A DNA stretch of 64,000 nt from Edaphochlamys debaryana (GCA_016858145.1 JAEHOE010000013.1:868001-932000); one strand, 5' to 3'. Counted from the first letter of the stretch, positions 44,871-58,066 are shown. The notes: a model not told the origin generated them from the sequence alone. Numbers and translations: made by a program.

Positions 44871-46348
44871 CGCGGGCCGGGCCTGTTGGTCCCCGCGGGA
44901 GTCTGTGGTGCTATGCGGACTGAAGTGTGAGTAGCAAACTATCCCCGCCGGTCCAAGAGGCCTGGTTCAAGCCAATTGGGGTCCATCCGGTGTGCACCCG
45001 AAGGAAAAGTTTGAAATTTGGGGTGGTTACCCCTCGTGTGGAGGTACTCCCTGTCGCGGCACAACCTTCCTTGGCCCGCCCTGGGCCGCTGCACATCGCG
45101 AGTTGCCCGAGGCCGGAGGTCGGCGCCAGATGCGCATGCCGGCCCATAAGCTCTAGAGCTCAAACTTCTCGGGACCCTTTGGTTCTGTTGCTTGGCAGTC
45201 GCAGTACCAGTCCGACTGCGTTCCATTGAGTGGCCGCTCGGCACGCATGTTGCCATGGCCGCAAGGTGACTGCGGCCCCGGAGCTGCGCGTGCCCTCGGC
45301 GGCCCCCACCGTCCCCTGCCTGGCGTTCCGCACTACCGGTAGACCGATGGATCTTACGGCCTTTCACCTGGCTCCAAGGATAAACGGCCACCGTACGCGG
45401 GTGCAGGGGGATGCCAGGCGGCAGGGAATGCGGGTTCGTGCGTGCCGGTGCCATGTTGCGCCTAGTTGCCGGTTGCCCGCCGGACATGCGGCGCAGCAAA
45501 CACGACCCTTCTGGCCTAGCAAGTCGCGGTGTGGGAGCTATTGGTCTGCATGGAGTCAGTCAGGTCCGCACCCCGGGGCCACACACCCGCCGGGCCCACA
45601 CCCAGGGGTGGGGACCCGCACTGGGGGGCCACACCTCCGGGGGTCCCCTGTCGTCCCCAGTTCAGCAAAAGCTGCATCACCCTTCGTGGTCTTTGCGTTC
45701 AGCTGCATGCCCCTTGGCCGTCGTCCGGACTACGCTGCACGGCCCCTGTGAGCATAGAAGCCCCCGGGCTATCTCACTGTCTGAATGCAAGATCCTACGG
45801 ACTGGGGTCTGACTCCACGTAAAGCCGGGTGAGCTTACCGCGTCAGAAGGTTTAGTTATAGGATGTCAACACGCCCTTCGCGGCAAACCCGGCAATGCCA
45901 GGCAGGACGCTTTCCTCTGGTACCGGGGCCCAGATGCCCAGCACCCGCGGAGAGTCCGATAATTGCACAGCACACGAAGCACAGTCCGAAGTGATCCCCC
46001 GTCTCGCACGCCGTTTGCAATCTGGTCCAGGTTCGGCTGCTCTTGCTCATCGGAACCTGGTTGGTATCCCCCTCAATCGCCACAAAACGCAGCTACCGCT
46101 TGCCGCCTATCCACCGTATTCGCCCTGCAAGCCTCTGCGGTCCCTGCCTTGCAATTGAAGGAGCTGCACACACACATTGGTCCCACGCTTCTACGGCGCT
46201 TGCATTTGTACGGCATGCGAGGCGTGCCCTACCTCTTCGCCGCAGTGCACCTCTTGGCCGCAGCCCACCCTATCGGCAGTCCACCATTCACAACCAACAG
46301 CCGCTGTCGTACAAGCACACGGGTCGCGCCAATGTTACGCCGTACACC

Positions 46349-49300
46349 TTAGGTGGTGTACTCGGCGTTTATCTTGACGTAGTCGTACGACAGATCGCAG
46401 CCCCAGGCCATGCCCTTGCCGGGGCCCTTGCCCACAGTCACCAAGACCTGCACGGGGCGAAGGACGGTGGGGGGAAGGCGTAAGGGGTTTGGGGGGAAGG
46501 CGAGCCGGGGGTGGTAACGCTGGCCGGTAAAGACGGGAGGGACGCGTCTCCCAAAGGGGCCCTCAGCACCCGCGCGCTCTGACACGGGCGCACATACCCC
46601 AGGCCCCTGGGGCCCCGGCTTGCCTGCACGGTGCCGTGCTTCGCGCACGTGTCCTTGAGGTACTTGTTGGCCGTGGCCTGGGGGGGGGGGCGTGATCTTT
46701 GACGAGTGAGAGGTTGGATAGCCCAGATGGTATGGCGGCAGTCAGCGAGCCCGATGGGGGAGGGGGGGGGGGGGAGGACGAGCCATAACTCTCACGGCCT
46801 CAGGTACTTGTTGGCCGTGGCCTGGTGGGAATGTGTGCGTGTTGAGTTAAAGGGGTAGGATGAGCCATGGACTCCACCAGGCGCCTGGGCTCCATGGACC
46901 CGACACGTCACCCATACACGCACGCACTCCCCCCCACACACCCCCCTCCGCCCCCCGCTCCCCCCACCTTGTCGAAGGCCAGCGGCTGCCCCGCCTCCAT
47001 GAGCTTCATGGACCCCAGCTGAACGCCCAGGTCCTCCTGGTCAAAGATGATGCCTGAGGCGTTGACCGGGCGACCGAGAAGGGGGGGGGGGGAAAGGAGA
47101 CACGGGAGACGAGTTACGCGAAAAGCAAGGCCAGCAAATGCACCAAGTGCACTGGTCGGCGACTATCCGCAGAGCGAAGGGACGGGGGGAAGAGAAGGGG
47201 GGGGGGGAAAGCGCAGTGAGTGCAGCTCGACCCCGCCCTCCACACCCCCAGTCCGTGCGTAATCTCCTGTGTCTACACCAAGTAGCCCCCGCCACCCCCC
47301 ACCCCCTTCCCTGTATGTGGACTTGCAAGCTACGCTTCTCTGGCGCAGGCGACGCTGTCCCGCTCAGTTCCCAGACACCCTCGACCCCCCTGGGCCCCCA
47401 CCCCCCAGAGCCCTCCCCCACCCGAGTAGCCCGCGGCCGCCGCGATGCGGCCCCAGTTGGGGTCGTGCCCGAAGAAGGCCGACTTGGCCAGCGAGGAGCC
47501 CGCCACGGAGCGGGCGATGATGCGGGCGTCGTCGTCGGAGCGGGCGCCCTTGACCTGGGGGGGGGGGGGGAGGGGGGGGAGGTGTTTGAAGCTGAGCGGG
47601 AGAGCGACTCGTTGTTAGTGGGATGGCCGGCGAAGGTACATACGGGGGAGGGGGAGGGGGCGTGTGAGCTGAGCTGAGCCGCCTCAGCCTGGCAGCTCAG
47701 GAGGGGCGGCCACACCGGGGCGGGTTCGGGTGGAGGGCAGTATGCGGTATCGAAATCGGGAGGGAGATGGGTTTATCCTCGAGAGCATGGCAACCGAACT
47801 GGTGCACTTGACCAGGGGGCACACAGGCGGTGGGTGCGTGCGAGCGGATCGCATCCGCGCCGCGGCGGCACGCGTCGGGCCCCCTCCTGAGTCGGCTGGT
47901 TGCCCCTCGCTTGCCGTGCTGGCGCCTCGCCTCGCCGCCACCGCCCCGCCCTGCCCTCGGGCCCACCCCCCGTTGGGTGCACCGCGCCGCTCTGCTGGTG
48001 GCAGCACTGCCTCCCAGGGAGGGGAGGAGGACCGCGCCACTGCCCCCCCCCCCCCCCCGCGCCCCCCACCTCAAGCACAGCCAGCAGACTGGACGGCACG
48101 CAAGCCATCAGTCGTCACCCCCTCACCTGGCCGCTTCCTCCCATCACCCTCCTTCCCCCCTCCCCCAAGGCACACGTGCACGCACCTCAATCTCCAGGAG
48201 GCACGTGGCGCCCTCACCGTCCCAAGCGATCGACTTGGCCAGGCCCTGGGGGGCGCGCAGACAGGGACGGGCGAGGCCCGAATCAAGCGTCCTTCTGTGC
48301 AGACCGGGCACGTGTTGCGGCCCAACTCCCTTGCGTTCCTCGTCTGTCCCCTCCCCTCTAACCCCCTTTCCCTTACGCCTCAGGGCCGTCACCGCGCTCA
48401 GCAGCTTGGCGTCCGCCCCCCCTACCCCTCTCCCCCCTTCTCCCCCCCCTTCCCTCTCTCCCCTCCCCCTTGCCTCTTCCCCCCCCCCCTTGCCTGCATC
48501 AGGGCCGTCACCGCGCTGTCCAGCAGCTTGGCGTCCGCCGAGTTGGGGTCCGTCACCAGCGCGTTGCCGGCGGCGCCCGAGGCCAGGCCGATGACGCAGT
48601 CGTTGGTGGAGGTGTCGCCATCGACCGTGATCTGCCGTACAGATCGGGATCGGGGCCGTACGGGGTCGGGATGCAGGGAGCCGAGCGAGGGACCGGGGAG
48701 CGTTGGGTGGGTCCGAGACCTCGTGCTTACTTGCCTTTACCCCTCCCGCTTTCTTACTCCACCTCCGCCCTGCCACGAAGCTCGCAAGCTCCACAACGGC
48801 TCCCCCTCCCCTCCCCCTCCCCTCCCCACCTCATGCTCATGTTCGACATCTGTACGTTTTCTCCCTCCCCCTGGTCCCTTCCCTCCCCTCCCCTTCCCGC
48901 CTCCGCCTCTTCCGGAGGTGCCGCCTCCGTCCGCCCCTTTCCCTTCGTGCTTCGCCCCCTTCCCTCCCCCCTGCTCCCCCCCACCGAGTTGAACGACGCC
49001 ACGCTCGCGCGCTTGACCATCTGCGTCCACAGCTCGGGCGCCACGGCTGCGTCGCACGTGACCACCCCCAGCATGGTGGCCATGTTGGGGTGGATCATGC
49101 CGCTGCCCTTGCACATGCCGCCCACGTGCACGGTCTTGCCGCCGATCTGCACCTGCAGCGCCGCCTCCTTGGAGACCAGGTCTGGGGTGGGGGGAGGTGA
49201 GAGGGGAGGGGGGGGGGCAGAGGGAGAGGGGGGGGGGATGAGGGGGGAGGGGGGGGGGGTCGCAGTGTGTGCGCCACCGCTTCCCCGTCCCGTCACACCT

Positions 49301-51706
49301 GCCGAAGCCCTCTCCAGCCCTCCCCGCCGCACGCCACCACGACCCCCTCAATCCCCCAGGCCCCTGCGACCCCACCCCTGGCGGCGATGGCCACCGCCCA
49401 CCCCTCCCCTGCCTCTTCCCTGCCCAGGAAGCCCCCCTCCGCCTCCCTCCCCCTCCGTCCCCAAGATCCCCCTCCCCCCTCATGATCCACCCCCCCAGGC
49501 CCCCAAGCCCCGCCCACCCCCCCACCCGTGGTGGTGATGGCCACCGCCGCCCGGTGCGCGTCCTCCGTGCTGGCCCCCAGGGTCTTGGCGATCTCAGGGA
49601 TGGCGGGGATGAAGTTCTCCATCTTCATGCGCCGGCCGATCACGCCTGTGGGGAGGGCCCGGTTGCGGCGAGTAAGGCTGTTGTCGGGTGGATGGATGGT
49701 CGCGCTCCGAGAGCCCCTCTTAGCCCCAGACACAAGCACTGCTCCACCCCCCTCCCTGCCCCGTAAGCCGCTGCCACTCTGCCAGCCTCTTCCCCCCCTC
49801 AACCCGGCCCCCCTTCCCCTCCCCTAGATCCTCCCCCCCTTCCCCTCCCCTAGATCCTGCCCCCCACCCCCACCCGTGCTCTGCAGCATGATCTCGTCCG
49901 TGGAGCACCCCAGGGCCGCGGCCAGGGCCTTGGCGGTGGCCACAGCGTCCTCATAGCCCTGGACCCAGGGGGGGGAGGGAATGGGCTTCGTTCGAGGAGA
50001 GATTGGAGAGGAGATGGGGAGGGGAGGGGGGGCTTTTCAGCAGCCGCGTCAGCCCCTGCCTGGGCCCTTAGCCCGGGCCGCCGCCTCGGGCCCCAATGCG
50101 CAGAGGCCCGCTTCTCCAAGCGCCTGGGCTCATGCGGTGCTCTCACCGCCTGCCTTGCCCGTCCCTGCCCCCGCCCCCTCTCTGCCTCCCACGCCAGGGC
50201 CTACTCGTGTCGCCTGCGGCTGCGCTGGGGCTAGTGCGACCCAGCTGCTACGGTACTCAACATTCCAGCATGTATAAGCGCACCAGCTCCGTCCCGTCCT
50301 TTTTGTGTAGCGGTCTCCGACCCTAGCCGCCCCTTCCGCACGGGGTCCCCCTGTCCCTTCACCGTCACCTCACGAGCACCCTCACCCACAAGCCTTTCCT
50401 CTCTCAAAGCTCCCCCCCGCTTGCACCCACAAGCCTTCCCTCCCTGCAGCCCCCCCCCCCCCGCCCCCCGCGCCCCTTCCCTCCCTGCAGCGCCCCTGCA
50501 CCCCCCGCACCCCACCAGTGTGCCGGTGGCGGCGTTGGCCTGGCCGGCGTTCGTGAGGACCTGGAGGAGGGGGAGGGTTCCGGAATATGGGGGGTCCCGG
50601 ACGCTTCGGACGTGTGCTGCACATGCCCCTCCCTGCCCCCTTTCCATCTCAGCCACCCACCCACTGCCCCCTTCCCTCTCCCTGTATCCCTTGCCCCCTA
50701 CCGATCCCCCCCCCCTCCTCCCCCCCTCCCCCCACTCCACCCCCCCATGCCGTACCGCCTTGATCTTCTGGTTTCGCTTCAGCACGTCCTTACAGTACAG
50801 CACGGGGGCAGCGCACATGACGTTCTGCGTGAAGGTGCCCGCGGCGGTGGCGGGGGCGTCCGCCACCACCAGGGCCAGGTCGGCCTTCTTGCCGCTGGCG
50901 CGCAGGCCGGCGTGGGCGCCTGGGGAGTGGGGCAGGTGGGTGGGAGCAGGGGCCGTTTGTATGGGGACGAGGGCGGTAGGGAGGCCGGGTGAGGGAAGGG
51001 GGTCGCGCGGCAGGTGGGCAGCCTTGCTCTTGTTTTCCCTGGGGCGCCGATGCACTGCCGCTCGGTGCCGGCCCCCGCCCCAGCGTTATGACCTCCACTT
51101 CACTCCCATCCCTCCCGTCCTCTGCACCAGCCGAACCGGGCCGCAGGACCAGCCCTTGTAGGTGACTAGGGCTTCGGCACCCCTTGGTCAAACCCCCCTT
51201 ATCGTAGTTCCGTCCCCTCCCCCGTTGCAGGCGGGGGCACCCCTCGTGCCAGCACCCTCCCCCCCTTCCTCGTGGGCGGAACCACCCCACACCCGCGGTC
51301 AAACGCAGAGAGGTTTGACTCCGGCGTCCTCACCCGTCGCCTTGAAACCCTGAGCCGCGCACACGCCACCCGCGACCTTTTTCCAGGGCCCCTCCGGAAT
51401 GAGGTCGGGCGCAGCAGGGATGGTGAAGCACTCCGCGTCCATCAGCAGCGCCTTGGAGCGGACCGACTGCGTGGTGCGAAGCAGCAGTCGCAAACACACG
51501 TGAGATGATCGGCGACGCCGTTTCTGCGCAGGCGCAAGCACGCGACCAACGCTTACTGTCCGCAGTGCCACCTTGGCGGGGCCATGGCGGAAAACGGGCG
51601 CGCGGCCTGCGGAGACGAGCTGAGCGTGAGCAAGCATAGTCGGCATGGCGAGCGGCGAGCAAAGTCTGGGCCCTGACGCACCCAGGGCCCGTTGCTGCAT
51701 CAACAT
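46349..51706 (-). CDS. argJ: arginine biosynthesis bifunctional protein ArgJ (13 exons, 487 residues)
   Basis: Exons: 51706-51557, 51466-51334, 50919-50756, 50560-50516, 49958-49874, 49645-49526, 49181-48985, 48631-48494, 48245-48186, 47554-47422, 47053-46968, 46677-46624, 46447-46349. ArgJ transfers the acetyl group of N-acetylornithine to glutamate, and in some forms acetylates glutamate with acetyl-CoA, in the cyclic arginine pathway of the plastid. The ArgJ blocks are seen in order: [47 protein letters not shown] with the Thr at the self-cleavage site, [29 protein letters not shown] and the C-terminal [16 protein letters not shown] roughly 60-residue N-terminal extension fits a transit peptide. 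Two introns (after exons 8 and 12) start with GC instead of GT. Two introns contain partial copies of the adjoining exon. PLE copy 2 lies 255 bp upstream. Confidence 0.95.
46802..46825 (-). repeat. partial duplicate of argJ exon 12 in the preceding intron
   Basis: Twenty-four bases identical to 46658-46681 cover the acceptor and first seven codons of exon 12 (ATANKYL). Use of this copy would lead quickly to a stop, so it is a decoy rather than a functional exon. Confidence 0.85.
48381..48417 (-). repeat. partial duplicate of argJ exon 8 in the following intron
   Basis: This is a 37-base near-copy of 48500-48539 (coding [12 protein letters not shown]) with a 3-base deletion. It lies about 80 bp downstream of the true exon in the direction of transcription. 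Confidence 0.85.
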
Positions 51707-51959
51707 GGTTGCTGTGGGTGTCGTCTATACAACAGAATGTTTACAGGTTGGCGTCGGCTGGAAGAAGTCAAGCCCTGGTTGCGGGCGCCATGCAAGCGTG
51801 GGCTTCGAGCGAGCGAACCGCGACTCTGCCGCACAACCATTGAGCATAACCCATACTGAGCAACAGCACAGAGGGCAGCTGGGGTAAGTTGGCGCTTTCA
51901 CGCTCGCCGGCACGTGCAGCCAGCCTCTCCTCCCCGACGGAGTCCCCGGGAGCCTCTCC

Positions 51960-51974
51960 ACCCCGTCGTCTACA
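51960..51974. repeat. target-site duplication, left copy (PLE copy 2)
   Basis: ACCCCGTCGTCTACA here recurs at 59761-59775 at the other end of the element. Confidence 0.9.
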
Positions 51975-51983
51975 CCTCCCCCC

Positions 51984-52536
51984 CCACCTCCCCCCTCCCC
52001 TCAACGTCCGGCCGCTGCGAGTGTACACCAGCGGGCCCAACCCGCAGGTTGCGCCCCTACACGGACGCATCTCCGGCACCTGCGTCCTCTGCCTCTCCTC
52101 CACCGTCGTCGCCTACCCCAGCCTCGTTGGTGACGTTTTCGCCCAAACCGGGCTCTGCCCCACCTGCGGCCATCGCCTGCAGCAGATCCTCATCTGCCCA
52201 CCGGTCCGCATCACCCGCTACGCCGGCCTCTGCGCTATCTGCGCCGCGGCCGGGCGCCACCACCCCATCGACTACGCCGTCTCTGAGCGCTTCGAAATCC
52301 TCCACACCCTCTCCAGCCCGGCCTGCGTAACCAACCTCGCCTCCCCCATCCGCCCCGCCCCCGCCGCCTTCTCCGCCATCCCCCCGCCCACCGAGCTCCA
52401 TCCCCCCAGCCCCATCCCCGACGGCCCACGCCCCCCTCCCCGCCCGCCCCCGCCACCCTACCCCTATCCCTGGCCCCCGCCTCCGCCTCCTCCTCCGCCG
52501 CCCTCCGAACCCTGCGCAACATGGCCACAAAGATAA
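51984..52536 (+). pseudogene. PLE ORF1, 5'-truncated copy
   Basis: The open frame has the same Cys pairs (CVLC, CPTC, CAIC) and Pro-rich tail as ORF1 of copy 1, but the first roughly 95 residues and the original ATG are missing. The frame continues into flanking DNA without a proper start. The 16-nt overlap with ORF2 is preserved. Confidence 0.8.
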
Positions 52537-55500
52537 GTGGGGCCGTCCGGTACGCGCACCGGCGGGCCACCAACCGGGCGACCATGGCCGGCGCCGCGCC
52601 CCTACTGACTCACGCGCACAGCAGCTCCAGCAGCCTGCTGCACCGCATTCGCGTCACCGCAGGCCACGTCGGCCGGGGCTCCCACGCCCGCACCCCCACT
52701 GCCCTCACCGGCGTCGTCCTGCTGCTGGCCTTCCTGTACGCCATCGGCACCCCGGGCGGCTCCGGTAGCTACGCCGTCGCGCCGCGCACCTGCGACGGAG
52801 CGCCCATTGGCCCGCGGCCCTCCCTCTCCTCCAAGGGAATCGTCTACGCCTTCTGTTTTGACGGAGATCCCGCCAAACGCCTATACGTGGGCCACACCGT
52901 CAAAGATCTGGCCACCCGGCTCCAAGGGCACATCTCCTCCGCGCGCCGAGACTACGGCTACGGTGCAACCCCATGTCCCGTCCGCGAAGCCATCCTCACC
53001 TACGGCAACCGACAAGCTGTACGCCGTCATACTCCAAAAGCTGCCGCCCGGCGCCGAACTACCTGTACGGCACGCCCACGAGGCGTGGTGGGCCACTGCT
53101 CTCGGCTCCCACAGCCGTACCAGCGGTTTCAACGTTGCCCGCATCCCCGTCGCCAATGACGAAGCTGTTTACGGGCCGCCCTCTCCCCCCGGAGCCCCAC
53201 CGCCGCCACCGCCGCCGCCATCCCCCGCCGGCCTGCCGTCGCCTCCTCCTCCACCGCCCCCGCTCCCTCCACCTGCCCCAATCACGCCGCCTTTCCACCT
53301 GGCCCCAAACGCCCCTACCCGGCCGCCAGCCCCCCCGGACAACCGCGCGGCCGCCGCCGCCCGCGTCTACGGCTCCCGGCACTGGCTCACCCGCCTCCAG
53401 CACGCCTTCCGTGAATTTCGCCGCGGCCGCATCCATCCACCTCATGCCCTGGGCCCGCTCCTGCGCTACACCCACAACAACCTCCTCTGCCTATACCTCC
53501 ACCTCCTCGGCCTCCCGCACCAAGCACTCGCCCCAGACGCCAGCCCTGATGAACGCGCCGGCCTTCTCCAGTCCCTCAAGCTCGCCTACGACCTCCAACG
53601 ACGCTCAGCCCCTACAGCTCGCAAATACCTGAAGCCAGCCCCATCCCTCCGGCTTCCCGCCACCCTCACCAACCTCGTCTCTCTGCCGCACCTCATCTCC
53701 GCCCTCCGAACCCCCGGCGTGGTGTCCGAGCTCCCCGCCAGTCTCCCCCCACCCTCAGCTACCACAGTTAGCCTTGTGGCGCCGCCCGCCCTGGGCACGC
53801 TCCTCTGCAATGCCGCCGCCGTCAGCCGAGGCCGCCGCCCAGTCGCCTGCACGTGCGACCTATTCCCTAACCTGCCTCGCCACCCGGACACCGGCCACAT
53901 CGTCACGGTCGACCCAAGCGCAGCCCTCACCCCCCACGCCACCCTCCTGTGGTTTATGGGCGCCAAGATGCGACTACCCCCCGTCGACATGCCGCCGCCT
54001 GACAACCATCGCCAGCCTCCGTCCCTCCCTCCTCCAAACCCTCACCGTCTTCGCCTGCGCAACCCTACGGTACCACCGCCTGCTGCGGCACCGCGGCCTC
54101 GCCAAAGCCTGGGCCGCCGCCGCCACTGCCGCCATCCTGTATGCCGCCTCCCCCGCCCAGTTCGCCGACACCCCCGCCGACCTGCGCCTGCCGCCGCCGT
54201 CGCTCCCCGCCCCCACCGTAGGCCTGCCCCCCAACTGGCCCACCTCCTTCCCACTCACCCCGCCAACCCTCGCCACCGCCCTCAACGAACTCTCCCTCTT
54301 CAAATCCTCCCTCGTCATCACCGTCATGGACAAATGCTCCGAAAATCTCGTAGCCGTCTGCCCCGCCTTATACGACAGGGTCGTACGCGCCGACCTAACC
54401 TCCTCCGCCTTCTACCAGCCCCTGCCCACCGCCGGCTATGCGCGCCTTCTTGCGGACAGCGGCGCCGCCATCGCCACCATCCCCGTCCCCGCCGGCCTCT
54501 CACGCCGCCTCCCGTTCCACCCCGCCGCCCCTGCGCCCACATACTACATGACCTACAAGGCGCACAAATCCCTACCCGCCTACCGGTTCATCACGGCCTC
54601 CCCGCAAATCCCCACCACCTCCGCCGCCATCGTGCTCACCGGCGCCCTGCGAGCGATCGACCGCGAGCTCGCCGCCCTCTTCAAGCATTTCATGCCCAAC
54701 ATCCCCGCGCGGCCTTTCCACGTCCGTAGCCCCGAGCAAGCCCTTGACGTGTTGCGTGCCGCCTCCTCCCGTCCGGCTCCAAGCAACCCGGCTGTCCTCG
54801 CCGGAACCCTCACAACTAGCCCCACGGCCGACGCCGCCGCACCCCCCGCTCGCCCCGCCCCCTCGCCCCCGCCTGAGCCCGCCGACTTCCGCGCCTCCGC
54901 AGCCCCGGCCGCCCCCGTGCCACACACAGACCCGCCCATACCCACCAGCCGCCTCCATTACGCCCCCGCCCTGCCCTACATCGCCACCGCCCCCGCCAAC
55001 ACCGCCGTCACCTCCACGTACCACTTCCCCGCCGGGGGCCCAAGCCCCCCCCTCTCCAGCCCCGCCGTGCAGACCTTTGACGTCGAGCGCCTCTTCACCA
55101 ACCTGCCCCACGACCTGCTCAACGCCAACATTGGACACCTCGTGCGCCTGGTATTCACCGAACTGCACCCCACGGCCGCCTTCCTCCGCTTCTCCATCCA
55201 TGACCCCCGCCGCCATCGCCTGGCTGCCCGCCCCCGCCCCCGGCACTCCGGTCCAGCCCACCCCCGCCAGCACGTACACTCTCTCGGCCGCTGACATCCT
55301 AAAGCTCCTCAAGACCCTCCTCTCCTCCGCCACCGCCAGCTACCGCGGCGAACACCATCTGCAGGTCAGCGGCGTGGCCATGGGCGCCAACTTCGCCTCC
55401 TTCGCCGCCAACCTCGCCCTCGCCTACCCCGAGCTCCAGTTCATGCGCCAGCTGTACGCCGCCGCCTTCTCCCCCCCACCCCCCTCCACCGCCACCGGCA

Positions 55501-58066
55501 TGGACCTCCTCCTTGCCCCGCCGCCCCCCTCCCCCGCCCTCGCACTCGATATCCTCCTCGCCTTCGTGAACACCCTACGGTACACGGACGATGTGGGATG
55601 CGTCCACAACCCCTTCTTCACCTCCCTCATGTACACGGACTCCACCTTCCACGGCTTCCACGGTGTCTACCCGCCAGAGCTCAAGCTCACCGCCTCGGCC
55701 TCCTCCGCCCCCGACCAACCCGCTGTGCCCTACCTCACCTTCACCATCACCGCCCACTCACACCCCACCCACCCGTCCCACGTGGTCTACACTTTCGCGC
55801 CGTACAGCCGTTTCGGGAGCCCCCCCTTTGCCGCCCTCCCCCTCGCCCGCTACTCCCCCTACGCCTCCATGACCGCCACGCACACCAAGCGCAACGTCGT
55901 GGTCCACGCCCTCCTGTCCCACGCCCGCACCAGCTCGTACCTACCGGCCTTCACCGCCGCTTCCTCCACCACCCTCGCCCGGTTGCATCAGCGCGGGTAC
56001 CCCCGGTCCTTCCTCATTCGCGCCGTACGGACCTTCCACCGCCGCCACCTCGGCACGGTCCCAGGCCACCCCTCCGTCGCCACCCTCCTCCGCCTCGTAC
56101 CCAGGGAACAGGCAACTGCCCTGACGCCGGCCGCCGCCCCCGCCCCGCCCCTCCCTCCGCCGCCCCCGCTCCCCCTACCGCCCGCGCCTCCGCCGCCGCC
56201 GCCACTCCCACCACCTCCGCCGCCCTTCCCAGTGCCACCCCCCTTCCCCCCACCGCCGCCGTTCCCGCCACCCCCGCCCCTGCCCCCCCCGCCGCCCCGC
56301 CCCACCCGCCTCCACGGTCCCCACCCGTCGCTGCCGATGCCTCCGCCGCGGCCACCGCTACCCTCCACCGCCTCCGCCTCCAACCAACGCCTCTCCCCCA
56401 CCCGCGCCGCCTCCCCCGCCGCCTCCCCCGCCGCCTCCCCCGCCGCCTCCCCCACCCCCACCGCCACCTCCTTCGCCTCCGCCCACGCCGCCCCCCGCCA
56501 CCACCCCCGCCGCCGCCACCGCCGCCCCCTCCCCCGCCGCCGTCGCCCCCGCCGCCGCCACCGCCCCCCCCCTCCGCCCCCGCCCCCACCACCACCCTCA
56601 CCCACCCCCCCGCCGCCGCCGCCGCCCCCCCCTCCCCCGCCGCCGTCACCCTCGCCGCCGCCACCACCTCCCCCTCCGCCCCCGCCCCCCACCCCACCCC
56701 CCCGCCGCCACCACCCCCGCCAGGCCCCAAGCCGCCCCCGCCCTCGCCGCCCCCTGTTCCGCTCCCGCCCCTATTCCCCCGCCTCCCCGACCACCGCCCC
56801 CGCCGCCGCCGCCACGCAGGCAGCCCGTGGTCGTCCTCCTCACCTGCCGCTGGCACCGACTCCACCCCGGCCTCCCCCGCCCCCCGGATGCCCACCAGAC
56901 TACCTAGTTTCCGATATGCTCATACAGCGCCTCGCCGAACCCTGGCGACACGCACTGGCCAGCGGGTCCCTGCCCTCGCCCCCACCCTTCGCCCGACTCT
57001 CGGCCTCCGCGCTTGCGCACGTCCGCTACCTCCTCCTTGCGTACCCCCCCGACAACCCTGCGCATTAACCCTTGGTGCCACGCATGGCTACAAGCCAACA
57101 TGGACCTGCACCTGTGGCGCCAGACCGCCCTTCCCCAACCGCCGCCCACGCCTACACCGCCAGCGACCCCGCCTTCTCCACCACCCCCCGCCCAAGCCCC
57201 CCCCCGCCACCCGCCGTGCCGCCGCCGCCCCCGCCCCCGCCCCCGCCCCGCCCCGCCCCGCCCCCGCCCCCCCGCCCCCGCCCCCGCCCCCGCCCCCGCC
57301 CCCGCCCCCGCCCCCGCCCCCGCCCCCGCCCCCGCCCCCGCCCCCGCCCCCGCCCCCGCCCCCGCCCCCGCCCCCGCCCCCCCCCGCCCCCCGCCCCCGC
57401 CCCCGCCCCGCCCCCGCCCCCGCCCCCGCCCCCGCCCCGCCCCCGCCCCCGCCCCCGCCCCCGCCCCCGCCCCCGCCCCCGCCCCCGCCCCCGCCCCCGC
57501 CCCGCCCCCGCCCCCCCTCCCGCCCCCCACCACCCCCGCCGCCACCGCCGCCGCCGCCAGACCCGCAACCGCCGCCGCCGCCCCTCGGTCAGCCGCCACC
57601 TCCGCCAGGCCCGCCCCCCGTCGCCGCCGCCCCACCCCAGCCGCCAGCCCCTGCAGCCGCGGCCGCCGCCCCGCCCCCGCAGCCGCCCGGCTGGCCCCCA
57701 CCGCCACCCAGCGTCCTCGCGTACAACGCCCTCCTGTACGCCCACAACGCAGCCATGCTCGACCACGCCCACAGCGCCGCGTACGACGCGGCCATGCGCG
57801 CAGCCGACATCATGTCCCCACCATATGGCGCCGCCGCTGCCCCGCCCGGCGGTGCAGCGCCCGTGCCCGCTGGAGCCGCCGGCCCGGCCCCGGGCGCCGC
57901 GGCCGCCGCCCCTCCCGCCCCGCCACCCGCCGCCGCCGCCCAACAACCTCAGCCCTACGGCCCCGACGACGACCTCTGGGACTTCCTCATGCTCGATCCC
58001 ACCCTCGGGCCGTACGGTGGCTGGATCCGGTATGGCCCCAACGGCCACGGCAATAGCACAACGTAG
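52521..58066 (+). pseudogene. PLE ORF2, copy 2, frameshifted
   Basis: It has the same domain order as copy 1: GIY-YIG, Pro linker, reverse transcriptase with motif A FDVERLFTNLP and YTDD at 55581-55592, then polyproline and the conserved C-terminus. Single-base insertions relative to copy 1 at about 53007, 54003, 55203 and 57053 shift the frame. Three of the four convert CACC to CAACC. The two copies break at different places, so each keeps the frame where the other has lost it. Catalytic motifs are unchanged. Confidence 0.85.
57180..57570 (+). repeat. CCCCCG microsatellite in ORF2 of copy 2
   Basis: More than forty CCCCCG hexamers with occasional CCCCG and CCCCCCG variants replace the near-pure poly-C of copy 1. 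Length and unit composition differ strongly from copy 1 despite near identity on both sides. Confidence 0.9.

Larger units (their letters stand above)
43039..46348. other. intergenic, 3.3 kb, repeat-bearing
   Basis: No gene is supported. The stretch holds an inverted repeat pair (43154-43230 and 44379-44455), an AT-rich palindrome cluster (44540-44870) and a local CCACACCC-rich run near 45575-45655. The longest plus-strand open frames (43559-44104 and 45230-45751) have no motifs and look like chance. Confidence 0.45.

Noticed and set aside
45230..45812. Overlapping 173- and 133-codon plus-strand frames
   Set aside because: Composition is that of a local CCACACCC-rich stretch, with no recognisable domain or start context.
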